DNA of 64,000 nucleotides from JAFALK01 sp036500605. GTDB taxonomy: Bacteria > Pseudomonadota > Gammaproteobacteria > Burkholderiales > Burkholderiaceae_C. Shown one piece after another: positions 35,440-44,206 of this stretch (position 1 is its first letter; every line of letters starts with the position of its first letter). The stretch is taken from assembly GCA_036500605.1 (NCBI GenBank), contig DASYBU010000022.1:57828-121827 (forward strand), written 5' to 3'. The position numbers and the translations under genes were made by a program. The notes under the pieces were generated by a model, which was not told where the DNA came from, ran no database searches, and was given only the letters and a program-made list of their open reading frames with translations.

Positions 35440-35862
35440 ATGAGCAGAACAGACGAAATCAAGAACAGCGGCCTCAAGGCCACCCTGCCGCGCATCAAGA
35501 TTCTGGAGATCTTCCAGAAGACCTCGCAGCGGCACATGACGGCTGAAGACGTCTACAAGGCGCTGCTCGTCGAGGGCGCAGACATCGGTTTGGCCACTGT
35601 TTATCGGGTGTTGACGCAATTCGAGCAGGCCGGCCTGCTCTCGCGCAATCACTTCGAGTCGGGCAAGGCGGTGTTCGAGCTCAACGAAGGCCATCACCAC
35701 GACCACCTCGTTTGCCTCAATTGCGGCAAGGTCGAGGAGTTCTTTGATCCGCAGATCGAGGAGCGCCAGCACGCCATCGCAGCGGATCGCGGCTTCCAGC
35801 TTCAAGAACATTCACTGGCTCTTTACGCCAGCTGTACAAAGAAAGACTGCCCTAACCGCTGA
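35440..35862 (+). CDS. fur: Ferric uptake regulator Fur
   Basis: Fur is an iron-sensing repressor of uptake genes. From ATG 35440 it has 140 residues: a winged-helix start (LKATLPRIKILEIFQ), the metal-site region NEGHHHDHLVCLNCGKVEEF and a C-terminal second Cys pair (CTKKDCPNR). An ATG at 35416 would add eight residues not seen in Fur. It is divergent from bamE. No clear Fur box was found by eye in the 106 bp between them. Confidence 0.96.
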   Translation: MSRTDEIKNSGLKATLPRIKILEIFQKTSQRHMTAEDVYKALLVEGADIGLATVYRVLTQFEQAGLLSRNHFESGKAVFELNEGHHHDHLVCLNCGKVEEFFDPQIEERQHAIAADRGFQLQEHSLALYASCTKKDCPNR

Positions 35863-35864
35863 GA

Positions 35865-35987
35865 TGTTGGCCCCTCGCCCGCGGGTACGCGGGCGGTCCC
35901 CCGAGGGGACGCCGATCCTTACCGGCGTGGGGCCGGCAAGGACATCGGCTTGAGTCGCCCTTGGGGCGGCCCGGCGGGCGACTCAAG
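35865..35987 (+). repeat. Structured intergenic element, copy B
   Basis: Beginning 3 bp after the fur stop, this element matches copy A (33175) from TGTTGGCCCCTCGCCC onward. Stem 1 keeps CCCCTCG/CGAGGGG with an inner stem changed to CCCGCG-GGTA-CGCGGG. Stem 2 is GCCGAT/ATCGGC with an inner stem near CTTACCGG/CCGGCAAG. Stem 3 is GAGTCGCC/GGCGACTC. Base changes on both sides of a stem keep pairing. It may also end transcription between convergent fur and hprK. Confidence 0.75.
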
Positions 35988-36008
35988 TCCGGTCAATCAG
36001 TCAATCCA

Positions 36009-36971
36009 TCAGTCTTCGTCGAGAGATCCGCTCTCGATGGCGCGCTGGTGGCGCTCCACAAACTCGCGATAAGTGTCGATCCCGCGCAATTGCAGGATCG
36101 TGTTGCGCACGGCGGCTTCCACGAGCACGGCCAGATTGCGACCGGCATCCACGGCGATCACGACCTTGCGGACGGGCATGGCCAGGATCTCTTCGTAAAG
36201 CGGCTCGTACGGCAGCCGCTCGAACTCGCGCTCCATCGTTTCCTTGCGGACCAGGTGCACGATCAGCTTGAGCCGCATCTTGCGGCGCACGGCGGTCTCG
36301 CCAAAGATCGCCTTGATGTCGAGCAGGCCGATGCCGCGCACCTCGAGCAGGTTCATCAGCAGTTCGGGGCAGCGGCCTTCGATGGCCGTCTGCGAGACGC
36401 GGAACAGGTCGACCGCGTCATCGGCCACGAGACCGTGGCCGCGTGAGATCAGTTCCAGGCCGAGTTCGCTCTTGCCCAGGCCCGATTCACCGGTCAACAG
36501 CACGCCCAGGCCCAGGATGTCCATGAAGACACCGTGGCGCGTGGTGCGGTTGGCGAACAGGTGGCCGAGGTAGTTGCGGACCAGGTCGATCACATGGCCG
36601 GCGGAGTCGGAGGTGACGAACAGCGGGATGTCGGCGCGGTCGCACATGGCGACCAGCCGGTCCGGCGGCGCCTGGTTGTCGGCCACGATGATCACCGGCG
36701 GCTCCAGCGTCACGATGCGGGCGATGCGGCGATCGAGCACGTCGCCCGCGGCCTGGCTCAGATAGGCCACCTCGCGGCGACCGACGATCTGCACGCGGTA
36801 CGGATGGATGTAGTTGAGATAGCCGACCAGATCGGCGGCCGATTGCGCCTCGCGCACGGCGGCTTCGTCAAAGCGGCGTTCAGGATGCGCGTGGCCCGCG
36901 ATCCATTCCCAGCGCAGCGCCTCTCGGTGTTCCTCGAAGAGGCGATCAGCGCTGAAAGTAGTGGGTTTCAA
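36009..36971 (-). CDS. hprK: HPr kinase/phosphorylase
   Basis: HprK phosphorylates and dephosphorylates HPr, linking carbon state to regulation. The 320-residue protein shows the P-loop GESGLGKSELGLELI, the following HGLVADDAVDL, and the signature LEVRGIGLLDIKAIFGETAV. It lies 12 bp after ptsN on the same strand in the order hpf-ptsN-hprK known from betaproteobacteria. There a full sugar PTS is often absent and these genes form a regulatory phosphorelay. Confidence 0.95.
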   Translation of the reverse strand: MKPTTFSADRLFEEHREALRWEWIAGHAHPERRFDEAAVREAQSAADLVGYLNYIHPYRVQIVGRREVAYLSQAAGDVLDRRIARIVTLEPPVIIVADNQAPPDRLVAMCDRADIPLFVTSDSAGHVIDLVRNYLGHLFANRTTRHGVFMDILGLGVLLTGESGLGKSELGLELISRGHGLVADDAVDLFRVSQTAIEGRCPELLMNLLEVRGIGLLDIKAIFGETAVRRKMRLKLIVHLVRKETMEREFERLPYEPLYEEILAMPVRKVVIAVDAGRNLAVLVEAAVRNTILQLRGIDTYREFVERHQRAIESGSLDED

Positions 36972-36983
36972 ACGGCGGCTTGA

Positions 36984-37454
36984 TCAGGCGACTGACTTCA
37001 GCGGTTCCCAGGCTGCAATCAGCCGATGAACAGCAGCGGCATCGCCTTCGGTCTTGAGCTTCTCACGCAGTTCACGATCCGACAGCATCTCGGCGATCTC
37101 GGAGAGGATCTCCAGATGGCGTTGCGTGGCGGCCTCGGGCACAAGCAGGAAGATCAGCAGGCTGACCGGCTCGTCGTCGGGCGCATCAAAGCCGATGGCT
37201 TGCTGCACACGCAGCACGGCGGCCAGCGGATTCTTGAGGCCCTTGATCCGGCCATGCGGGATGGCGACGCCATGACCGAGGCCGGTCGAGCCCAGTCGTT
37301 CGCGGGCGAACAGGTTGTCCGTCACCAGCGCCCGAGAAATCGCGTGGTTGTTCTCGAACAGCAAGCCGGCTTGCTCAAAGACGCGTTTCTTGCTGGAGGC
37401 GTCCACATGGACCAACACATTGCTGGCAGACAGGATGGCGGCGAGGCGGTTCAT
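36984..37454 (-). CDS. ptsN: PTS IIA-like nitrogen regulatory protein
   Basis: PtsN (EIIA-Ntr) receives phosphate from the nitrogen PTS and regulates potassium and nitrogen functions. The 156-residue protein begins MNRLAAILSASNVLVHVDAS and has the phospho-His site in GLGHGVAIPHGRIKGL. It lies between hpf and hprK. In many relatives rpoN precedes this group; it is not seen here. Confidence 0.93.
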   Translation of the reverse strand: MNRLAAILSASNVLVHVDASSKKRVFEQAGLLFENNHAISRALVTDNLFARERLGSTGLGHGVAIPHGRIKGLKNPLAAVLRVQQAIGFDAPDDEPVSLLIFLLVPEAATQRHLEILSEIAEMLSDRELREKLKTEGDAAAVHRLIAAWEPLKSVA

Positions 37455-37761
37455 GGAGGACGGCTAGGAGACCGGGTAGCGATCCGACATGCGTCAGATC
37501 AAAATTCGATGGCGGATTATAGAAAACTCACCGGCTTGTGGTCTTCGGTCAGACCCTGGGCAGCGGACAAATGCTCATTTTGGTGCTGTGCAGCAACAGC
37601 GTCATTGCACATCGCAAGATCAACGCAGCTCAGGCCTGAAAAGGTGACAAAGCCAGGACCGAATTCAGGTTCCGCCCGCAAAAGACGGCTTTCGGGCCGC
37701 AAAAAAGGCGACATTGCTGTCGCCTCGTCTGAGCAGGTCTGGCCTGCCTGGGTTTGTGGGC
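37455..37761. other. Gap between hpf and ptsN
   Basis: No gene is supported in these 307 bp. It contains the hpf terminator at 37701-37725 and presumably the ptsN-hprK promoter, so hpf and ptsN are probably separate transcripts. Codon-like bias is absent in all frames I checked. Confidence 0.5.
37701..37725 (-). terminator. Rho-independent terminator of hpf
   Basis: Read on the minus strand, a 7-bp stem (AGGCGAC / GTCGCCT) with a 6-nt loop is followed by a run of T. It lies 37 bp after the hpf stop. Confidence 0.85.
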
Positions 37762-38103
37762 TTACTGGGCCGGCACTTCCAGCCGCTTGGCGGACTGGTG
37801 GTGGTGGTCTTGCAGCCGGTCTTTGTGGCGGCAAACCTGGCGGTCCAGCTTGTCCATCAGCTGATCGATGGCGGCGTAAAGATCTTCGTGGGATTGTTCG
37901 ACGAAGATGTCGCGGCCCTTGACGTGCAGCGTGACTTCAGCGCGCTGGCGACGTTCCTTTTCCTTTTGCTTTTCGACAGTCAGCAGGACGTTGATGTCAA
38001 CGACCTGATCGAAGTGGCGGGTCACACGGTCCAGCTTGGTGAGTACGTACTCTCGCAGGGCTGGCGTGACTTCGAGATGGTGGCCACTGATAGTCAGATT
38101 CAT
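37762..38103 (-). CDS. hpf: Ribosome hibernation promoting factor
   Basis: HPF binds ribosomes in stationary phase and promotes inactive dimers. From ATG 38103, which follows a strong AAGGAGG site, it has 113 residues: MNLTISGHHLEVTPALREYV, then DRVTRHFDQVVDINVLLTVE and the acidic DIFVEQSHEDLYAAIDQLMD. The ATG at 38118 would add five residues and place the ribosome site inside the gene. It is the short form without a long C-terminal domain. The region upstream holds the palindrome at 38141. Confidence 0.94.
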   Translation of the reverse strand: MNLTISGHHLEVTPALREYVLTKLDRVTRHFDQVVDINVLLTVEKQKEKERRQRAEVTLHVKGRDIFVEQSHEDLYAAIDQLMDKLDRQVCRHKDRLQDHHHQSAKRLEVPAQ

Positions 38104-38140
38104 AAAGCCTCCTTTCACACAAAGGCGTAGGAATAAAGCG

Positions 38141-38152
38141 TTATCGCGATAA
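38141..38152. promoter_or_regulatory. Palindrome upstream of hpf, possible operator
   Basis: TTATCGCGATAA is a perfect 12-bp palindrome 37 bp upstream of the hpf start, a position suited to an operator. The regulator is unknown. Confidence 0.4.
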
Positions 38153-38350
38153 GCGTTGGCTTGGGGAAAAGAACGAAGGAGATTGAAGATTTCAGGTAGC
38201 GGGGTATTGAAGGGAAGTGGAGGGAGTGCGGAACCAGTGTGCGCCGGTTACGGCAGTGTGACAAGTGTTTTGCCCTCCCCGTTGTCGGACTTGTGTAAGC
38301 GAGAGAACGGCGATTTAGGGGTGTGAAAGATTGCCGCCCGCCGACTTGAC

Positions 38351-38387
38351 AAAAAAAGAGCTCCGGCCTGGGGAAGGACCGGAGCTT
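38351..38387 (-). terminator. Orphan minus-strand terminator
   Basis: Read leftwards, the stem AGCTCCGG / CCGGAGCT with a 12-nt loop is followed by seven T. No annotated gene lies directly upstream of it on the minus strand, so it marks the end of an unrecognised transcript or acts as an attenuator before hpf. Confidence 0.75.
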
Positions 38388-38824
38388 GTGCATAAAAGAG
38401 TCGCAGGACGCCTCGAAGCCAATGAGGGAGGGAGGGAGGAGGGAATGGGCCTTCGAGATTGCTGCCATTGAAGCGGAGGTCCGCGACTGAAATTCCTTTG
38501 AGCTTAAGTTTTTCGGCTGCCTCGGATCATGTGATCTGGAGGAAGCCATGAGGCTGTGCGGGGTGTTTTGTCCTGTTGTCCACCTGCATTCAGGCGTATG
38601 AAGCACGTTGTACCGCTTGGCCTCAATTTACGCATCTGCCGCGCCTGATCTGGCTCAAATGCTGGCTACAAAGAGCGAAAAAGGGCAACAAATCGTGCCG
38701 CGGTTCCGGGGTTCAGTTCGGCGCTTCGGGCGACCCAGGCGGTGTCTTATGGCCTTCCAAATCGATGTAATTCGCATTTCCGGGCGCTGCCAGCTAAAAT
38801 CGGCGGCTGCAACTTAGGATCACA

Positions 38825-39691
38825 ATGCTTTACCCGGAACTTTTCAAGCAGTTGGAAGCCGTGCGCTGGAACATGGACACGGACATCCCCTGGGACAAGT
38901 TCGATGCGAGCCTGCTCAGCGATGACCAGGTGCGGACCATCAAGATGAACGCCATCACCGAGTGGTCGGCGCTGCCGGCAACCGAGATGTTCCTGCGTGA
39001 CAACAAGGACGACAGCGACTTCTCGGCCTTCATGAGCGTGTGGTTCTTTGAAGAGCAGAAGCATTCTCTGGTCCTGATGGAATACCTGCGCCGCTTCCGC
39101 CCGGACATGGTGCCCACCGAAGCCGAGCTGCACGAAGTGCGCTTCGAGTTCGACCCGGCCCCGGCGCTGGAAACGCTGATGCTGCACTTCTGCGGCGAGA
39201 TCCGCCTGAACCACTGGTACCGCCGTGCCGCCGAATGGCACACCGAGCCCGTGATCAAGGCCATCTACGAAACCCTGTCGCGCGACGAAGCCCGCCACGG
39301 CGGCGCCTACCTGCGCTACATGAAGCGTGCCATGAACAAGTTTGGCGACGAGGCGCGCGCCGCCTTCGCCAAGGTGGGTGTGCTGATGGCATCGGCCCGT
39401 CGCACGGCTCAAGCCCTGCACCCGACCAATCTGCACGTGAATGCCAAGCTGTTCCCGCGCGACACCATCCAGAGCCGTGTGCCGGATCCTGATTGGCTCG
39501 AACATTGGCTCGACAAGCAGATCCAGTTCGACGCCGTCTGGGAGACCAAGGTCGTCGAGCGCATCCTGCACAACATGAGCCTGCTGATGGAACGCAGCTT
39601 CGCTTCGGTGCAGGAGCTCAATCGCTTCCGCAAGGAAGTGACTCTGCGCGTTGCCGCCTCCGTGGAAGCGGTGAAGCCGAAGCTGGCCTGA
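38825..39691 (+). CDS. Ferritin-like di-iron protein
   Basis: The 288-residue, mostly helical protein carries two carboxylate-His motifs: EEQKH near residue 78 and DEARH near 157, with further Glu residues in EWSALPATEMFLRD and FCGEIRLNHWYRR. This is the ligand set of ferritin-like di-iron oxygenases, including acyl-ACP desaturases and AurF-type N-oxygenases. The substrate cannot be told. The gene stands alone between two terminators, with no biosynthetic neighbours. A general housekeeping role such as fatty-acid or tRNA modification is possible. Confidence 0.75.
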   Translation: MLYPELFKQLEAVRWNMDTDIPWDKFDASLLSDDQVRTIKMNAITEWSALPATEMFLRDNKDDSDFSAFMSVWFFEEQKHSLVLMEYLRRFRPDMVPTEAELHEVRFEFDPAPALETLMLHFCGEIRLNHWYRRAAEWHTEPVIKAIYETLSRDEARHGGAYLRYMKRAMNKFGDEARAAFAKVGVLMASARRTAQALHPTNLHVNAKLFPRDTIQSRVPDPDWLEHWLDKQIQFDAVWETKVVERILHNMSLLMERSFASVQELNRFRKEVTLRVAASVEAVKPKLA

Positions 39692-39724
39692 ACGCCTCAC
39701 CAGCGCCTGGCAAGTGCCCAACAA

Positions 39725-39750
39725 AAAGCCCGCTTGCAGCGGGCTTTTTT
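39725..39750. terminator. Bidirectional terminator
   Basis: The stem AAAGCCCGCT / AGCGGGCTTT has A residues before it and T residues after it. It can end both the di-iron gene (plus) and the peptidase gene (minus). Confidence 0.9.
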
Positions 39751-39774
39751 GCGTCTGATCGGCGGTGGCCGCGA

Positions 39775-41925
39775 TCAGTTCTTCTTCTGCAGCACCAGGC
39801 CGCGGCGCTCCAGCAGTGGCGTGATGTCCGGGCCATGACCGACCATGTCCTTGAAGATCTTCATGGCGTCCTGGCTGCCGCCTTGCGAGAGCAGCGTGGC
39901 GCGGAAGCGATCGCCGTTGGCGCGCGTAAGGCCGCCGTGGGTCTTGATCCATTCGACCGTGTCAGCGTCGAGCACCTCGCTCCAGATGTACGCGTAATAG
40001 CCGGCTGAATAGCCACCCATGATGTGGCTGAAGTAAGGCGTACGGTAGCGCGGCGGCACGGGCGGGAAGTCCACGCCTTCCTCATGCAGCACGCGGGCCT
40101 CGAAGCCCATCACATCGGCGGCGGCCGGCACTTGCGTGGGGCTCAGCTGGTGCCAGCGCTGATCGAGGATCGAGGCACTCAGGTACTCGGTGGTCATGAA
40201 GCCCTGGTTGAACTTCTTGGCCGCAGCGACCTTGTCGAGCAGCGCTTGCGGCATCGCTTCGCCCGTCTGGTAGTGGTGCGCGTAATGCGCCAGCACGCTC
40301 GGCCAATCGGCCCACATCTCATTGACCTGCGAGGGAAACTCGACAAAGTCGCGCGGCACGCTGGTGCCCGAGAACATCGGGTATTTGACGTTCGAGAACA
40401 TGCCGTGCAGCGCGTGGCCCGACTCGTGGAAAGCCGTCCTCACCTCATCCCAGGTCAGCAGCGTCGGCTGGCCGGCCGGCGGCTTCGGGATGTTCAGGTG
40501 GACGGCCACGATCGGGTGCGTGCCCATCAGCTTGCTCTGGCTCATGAACGAGCTCATCCACGCGCCGCCGCGCTTGGACGGGCGCGCATACATGTCGGCG
40601 ATGTAGATCGCCAGCTGCGAGCCGTCGGCGTTGTAGACGTCATAGACCAGCGTGTCCGGGTCGTAGAGCGGCAGGTCCTTGCGTTCCTTGAAGGTCAGGC
40701 CGTAGAGCTGGCCGGCGGCGTAGAACACGCCCTTCTCCAGCACATTGCGCAACTCGAGATAAGGCTTCAGCTGCGATTCGTCGAAGCCGTATTTGGCGGC
40801 GCGCACCTTCTCGCTGTAGAAGCTCCAGTCCCAGGCTTCGAGCTTGAAGCTGGGCTGCCCCTTGGCGGCCTGCTCGGTGTCGATCATGGCTTGCAAGTCG
40901 GCGGCCTCGAGCTTGGCGGTGGCCACGGCGGCCGGGGCGAGCTGGCTCAGCATTGCGTTAACGGCCGCTGGTGTCTTGGCTGTCTCATCGTCGAGCACAT
41001 AAGCCGCATGCGTCGGATAACCCAGCAGCGCGGCCTTCTCGGCGCGCAGCGTGGCCACACGGGCGACGATGGCGGTGTTGTCCCACTGGTTGCCGCGCGC
41101 GCCGCGCGCTTCCGAGGCCTTGTGCAGACGCTCGCGCAGGGCGCGGTTCTCAAGCTGCGACTCGGCCGGCTGGCCCGTGGTGTTGAGCAGCGCGATCACG
41201 TACTTGCCGTCGAGATTGCGGGCCTTGGCCGCAGCGGCGGCGCCGGCGATCTGGTTGGGCGTGAGGCCGGCGAGTTCGGCAACGGTGTCGACGACGACCG
41301 CCGAATCATTCACCTCGGCCAGCACGTTCTGGTTGAATTTGGTGGAGAGCTGGGCCATTTCCGAGTTGATGGCCCGCACGCGGGTCTTCTGCTCTTCATT
41401 GAGCAACGCACCGGCGCGCACGAAACGCGTGTGATACCGCTCGACCAGGCGCAGGCTTTCCGGGTCGAGATGCAGCTTGGTGCGGTTCTTGTAGATCGTG
41501 TCAATGCGCGCGAACAGCTTGGGGTTCAGGCTGACTGCATCGCTGTGAGCCGAGAAGCGGGCCGAATAGTCGGATTGCAGCTTCTGGCGGACCGGGTTGT
41601 TGTCGGTCGCGATCAGGTTGAATAACACGTTAGTTGCACGGCTCAGCAGCTTGCCCGACTTCTCGAGTGCCACCAGCGTGTTCTCCAGCGTCGGCGCGGC
41701 CGGGTTGTTGGCGATCTTGTCGACCTCGGCCAGATGTTCGCGCATGCCCTGGTCGAAGGCCGGGGCGAAGTCGCTGTCCTGGATCTGGTCGAACGCCGGA
41801 TATTGGAAGGGCAGCGTGCTGGGCTTGAGCAGCGGATTGCTGCGCGTATCAGCCGCATCGGCCGCGTGAGCCAGGTTCAGGACCGCCGTGGTGGCGAGGG
41901 CAACAAGGGTGAGCTTCATGGGCAT
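39775..41925 (-). CDS. dcp: M3 family peptidyl-dipeptidase (Dcp type)
   Basis: Dcp removes dipeptides from peptide C-termini using zinc. From ATG 41925 the protein has 716 residues with a signal peptide (MKLTLVALATTAVLNLAHA); a second ATG lies 6 bp in. The zinc motif is in TAFHESGHALHGMF and the third ligand Glu follows in the FVEFPSQVNEMW segment. These match the Dcp/oligopeptidase A group. The signal peptide points to a periplasmic enzyme. Sequence up to 42114 in frame is not part of the gene, because it crosses a terminator. Confidence 0.92.
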   Translation of the reverse strand: MPMKLTLVALATTAVLNLAHAADAADTRSNPLLKPSTLPFQYPAFDQIQDSDFAPAFDQGMREHLAEVDKIANNPAAPTLENTLVALEKSGKLLSRATNVLFNLIATDNNPVRQKLQSDYSARFSAHSDAVSLNPKLFARIDTIYKNRTKLHLDPESLRLVERYHTRFVRAGALLNEEQKTRVRAINSEMAQLSTKFNQNVLAEVNDSAVVVDTVAELAGLTPNQIAGAAAAAKARNLDGKYVIALLNTTGQPAESQLENRALRERLHKASEARGARGNQWDNTAIVARVATLRAEKAALLGYPTHAAYVLDDETAKTPAAVNAMLSQLAPAAVATAKLEAADLQAMIDTEQAAKGQPSFKLEAWDWSFYSEKVRAAKYGFDESQLKPYLELRNVLEKGVFYAAGQLYGLTFKERKDLPLYDPDTLVYDVYNADGSQLAIYIADMYARPSKRGGAWMSSFMSQSKLMGTHPIVAVHLNIPKPPAGQPTLLTWDEVRTAFHESGHALHGMFSNVKYPMFSGTSVPRDFVEFPSQVNEMWADWPSVLAHYAHHYQTGEAMPQALLDKVAAAKKFNQGFMTTEYLSASILDQRWHQLSPTQVPAAADVMGFEARVLHEEGVDFPPVPPRYRTPYFSHIMGGYSAGYYAYIWSEVLDADTVEWIKTHGGLTRANGDRFRATLLSQGGSQDAMKIFKDMVGHGPDITPLLERRGLVLQKKN

Positions 41926-41998
41926 CCGAGGAATTTGGGGTGGGATGCAGCCTAAGCCAGGAGGCGCAAGCCAGCTGAAAGTTACAGGCCCTGGGCGC

Positions 41999-42022
41999 AA
42001 AAAAGCCCGCAGGCTGCGGGCT
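41999..42022 (-). terminator. Terminator of the GntR-ABC operon
   Basis: Read on the minus strand, AGCCCGCA / TGCGGGCT with a 3-nt loop is followed by a T-run. It lies about 45 bp after the permease stop. Confidence 0.88.
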
Positions 42023-42067
42023 GGGTGTTGCTTTGGCGTCGAGCGCGGTTTTGTTCGATGCCGCCGC

Positions 42068-42952
42068 TCAATGCGCCCGGCTGCGCCGGAACACCAGCAG
42101 GGCGAATCCCGCACCGGCCAGCACCAAGCCGCCGATCAGGTTGGGTGATGCCAGCGCCTTGGTCGCGGCCAGCGCGTCGGGCAGTGCCCATGCGGCGGTC
42201 GACAGGTCTTCCACGTGCTGCAACTGTTCCTTGCCGATACCCAGGCCGTGCGGGTCGGCGATCACCGCCTGCATGGCGCCGATCCATTGGTGGTTCAGCA
42301 ACTCATTGAAGGTGTCGATGCCGTAAGCCTTGGGCAGAATGGCGAAGACCAGCACGCAGGCCACAGCCAGGGCGGGAATGCCCCAGCGCTTGAGCCAGGC
42401 CGAAGCGTTCATCACGATCATGACCAGCGGGGCCAGCCACAGCAATGCGAGCAAGAAGCCATAGACCACGCGCAGCAGCAAGGGCGTGCTCAGGCTCATG
42501 ACGGAACCCCAGGGAATGCCCATCCAGGTGGAGATGCCGCCGACCTTGAGCGCCAGCGCCGACGCCACGATATAGCCCCAGCCGAAGCCCGCCACTGCGG
42601 CCAGCAGCGGCATCAGCACGATGTGGGCCAGCAAGGTGGCACCGATGCTTTCCGAATGGCTGGCCGGCAGCGAGAGCCAGAACTCGATCGAGCGGTCCTG
42701 CACATCGCGGCGGGCGAGGCTGGGCAACTGGAAAGTAGCGCTGATCAGGCAGATCACCAGCACGCCCATCGTGCAGGCGACGACGCCCATCATGGCGACC
42801 ATCAAAGGCATGTGTTCCGGCACGCCGTCGACATGCCCGAAGGGCAGGATCAGCAGGAACAGCACCGGCGGAGCCAGCAGCGTGACCAGCCAGCCGATCT
42901 TGTGCTGCATCCATTCGCGTTGCAGAAGGGCGGAGAAGCGAGAGGTTTTCAT
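42068..42952 (-). CDS. ABC-2 type transporter permease
   Basis: The 294-residue membrane protein has six or so spans (for example GWLVTLLAPPVLFLLILPFG and LMVAMMGVVACTMGVLVICL) and no ATP-binding site. It lies 13 bp after the ABC ATPase gene, which it should pair with. The last span is followed by RRSRAH. With a YtrA-type GntR regulator upstream, the set resembles Ytr-like operons that respond to cell-wall-active agents. The substrate is unknown. Confidence 0.85.
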   Translation of the reverse strand: MKTSRFSALLQREWMQHKIGWLVTLLAPPVLFLLILPFGHVDGVPEHMPLMVAMMGVVACTMGVLVICLISATFQLPSLARRDVQDRSIEFWLSLPASHSESIGATLLAHIVLMPLLAAVAGFGWGYIVASALALKVGGISTWMGIPWGSVMSLSTPLLLRVVYGFLLALLWLAPLVMIVMNASAWLKRWGIPALAVACVLVFAILPKAYGIDTFNELLNHQWIGAMQAVIADPHGLGIGKEQLQHVEDLSTAAWALPDALAATKALASPNLIGGLVLAGAGFALLVFRRSRAH

Positions 42953-42965
42953 GGCGTGTCGTCCT

Positions 42966-43838
42966 TCAGGCTTGTTGCGCTTGCAGCGCGGGCTTGCGCG
43001 TCAGCGCCATGAACAGATCCACCAGGCTGGGGCGGATGCGTTCGCCGAGTTCGGCCACATGGGCGGGCGGCGCGCCGTCGAAGATCGCGGCGCCGCGTCC
43101 GCCGGCCTGGCGGTAGCGCAGCAGCGGGTGGGCGCTGGCGATCGCATCGGCGGCAGCCGGGTCGTGGCTCAGCGCGACGAAGCGGCTCTCGATGTCTTGC
43201 AGGCTGATGTTGAGCACCAGCTTGCCTTCGTCGAGCATCAGCACATCGGTCAGCAAGGCCTCGACTTCTTCGACCTGGTGGGTCGAGATCAGCACAGATC
43301 GTTCACCGTCACACCACTCATCGAGCAGCATCTCGTAAAAGCCCTTGCGCGAGATAACGTCCAAACCCAGCGTAGGCTCGTCGAGAACCATCAGCTTGGC
43401 GTCGATGGCGGCAATCAGGGCCAGGTGCACCTGCACCACCATGCCTTTCGAGAGGTTCTTGACCTTGTCGTTCACCGTCACGCTGGTGCGCTTGAGCAGC
43501 GCCCGGGCGCGTTCCGGCGAGAAGCGCGGCTGCAGCCCCGCCATCAGCGTGATCAGCTCATGCACGCGCGCCCAGCGCGGCAGCACGGCCACGTCGGGGA
43601 TGTAGCAGAGCTGTTCGAGCAGCTCGCCACGCTGGCGGCGCGGGTCCAGGCCGAGCACGGCCAGATTGCCCTGGCCGGGCAGCAGGCCGACCAGGGCTTT
43701 CATCAGCGAGGTCTTGCCGGCGCCGTTGTGGCCCAGCAGACCGACGACGCGGCCCTTGGGGATGTTGAAGCTGGCGCGTTCGACGGCGGTCTTGCTGCCG
43801 TAACGCAGCGTCAGCTCATGGGCTTCGATCAGGTTCAT
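42966..43838 (-). CDS. ABC transporter ATP-binding protein (CcmA type)
   Basis: From ATG 43838, preceded by GGAGGGAG, the protein has 290 residues. Walker A is GHNGAGKTSLMKAL, the signature reads NLSKGMVVQVHLAL in place of the canonical LSGGQ, and Walker B is KLMVLDEPTLGLDV. The open frame continues upstream to 44522 but that part overlaps gntR and the intergenic region. The altered signature occurs in the YtrB-like subgroup. The start overlaps the gntR stop (ATGA). Confidence 0.88.
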   Translation of the reverse strand: MNLIEAHELTLRYGSKTAVERASFNIPKGRVVGLLGHNGAGKTSLMKALVGLLPGQGNLAVLGLDPRRQRGELLEQLCYIPDVAVLPRWARVHELITLMAGLQPRFSPERARALLKRTSVTVNDKVKNLSKGMVVQVHLALIAAIDAKLMVLDEPTLGLDVISRKGFYEMLLDEWCDGERSVLISTHQVEEVEALLTDVLMLDEGKLVLNISLQDIESRFVALSHDPAAADAIASAHPLLRYRQAGGRGAAIFDGAPPAHVAELGERIRPSLVDLFMALTRKPALQAQQA

Positions 43839-44188
43839 TGTTGCTCCCTCCAATCCAGGTCCGCGGCCGTCAGGCCCAGGCGCTTCAGCTTGGCCCGCAG
43901 GCCTGGCCAGTCCTTCTTCAGAAAGCGTTCCCGCTCGGCATGCAGGAGGCGCGAACGGGCGCCGCTCGTGACGTACATGCCCATGCCGCGTCGGCTTTCC
44001 ACCAGGCCGTTCTCGACCAGTTCCTGCAAGGCCCGGCTCACTGTGAGCGGGTTGATCAGGTATTGGCCTGCCAGTTGGCGGACCGAGGGCAGGGCTTCCC
44101 CTTCGGGTGGTGCGCCGTCGAGCAGTTGAACCGCGAGGCGGTCCGCCAACTGCTGATAGATCGGCGCGGTGTTGTTCCAGCTGTGCAT
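43835..44188 (-). CDS. GntR family regulator (YtrA subfamily)
   Basis: From ATG 44188 the protein has 117 residues: a GntR winged helix (PIYQQLADRLAVQLLDGAPP, LPSVRQLAGQYLINPLTVSRALQELVENGLV) and a very short tail, typical of the YtrA subfamily that regulates linked ABC transporters. It is the first gene of the operon. It should repress its own promoter; a candidate operator lies at 44207-44226. Sequence up to 44347 in frame is not credible coding sequence. Confidence 0.88.
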   Translation of the reverse strand: MHSWNNTAPIYQQLADRLAVQLLDGAPPEGEALPSVRQLAGQYLINPLTVSRALQELVENGLVESRRGMGMYVTSGARSRLLHAERERFLKKDWPGLRAKLKRLGLTAADLDWREQQ

Positions 44189-44206
44189 CGCCAGGACCTC
44201 GCTGCT

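Larger units (their letters stand above)
38104..38824. other. Long intergenic region upstream of hpf
   Basis: These 721 bp contain no convincing gene. Features seen are a 12-bp palindrome close to hpf, a minus-strand terminator in the middle (38351-38387), and a purine-rich stretch at 38424-38445. A frame of 163 residues on the minus strand (38115-38606) runs straight through the terminator and has no family resemblance. A small RNA or leader transcript ending at the terminator is possible. The rpoN gene often found upstream of hpf is absent. Confidence 0.5.

Noticed and set aside
38115..38606. Minus-strand frame of 163 codons upstream of hpf
   Set aside because: It runs through a strong terminator and has no recognisable domain or codon bias like the neighbours.
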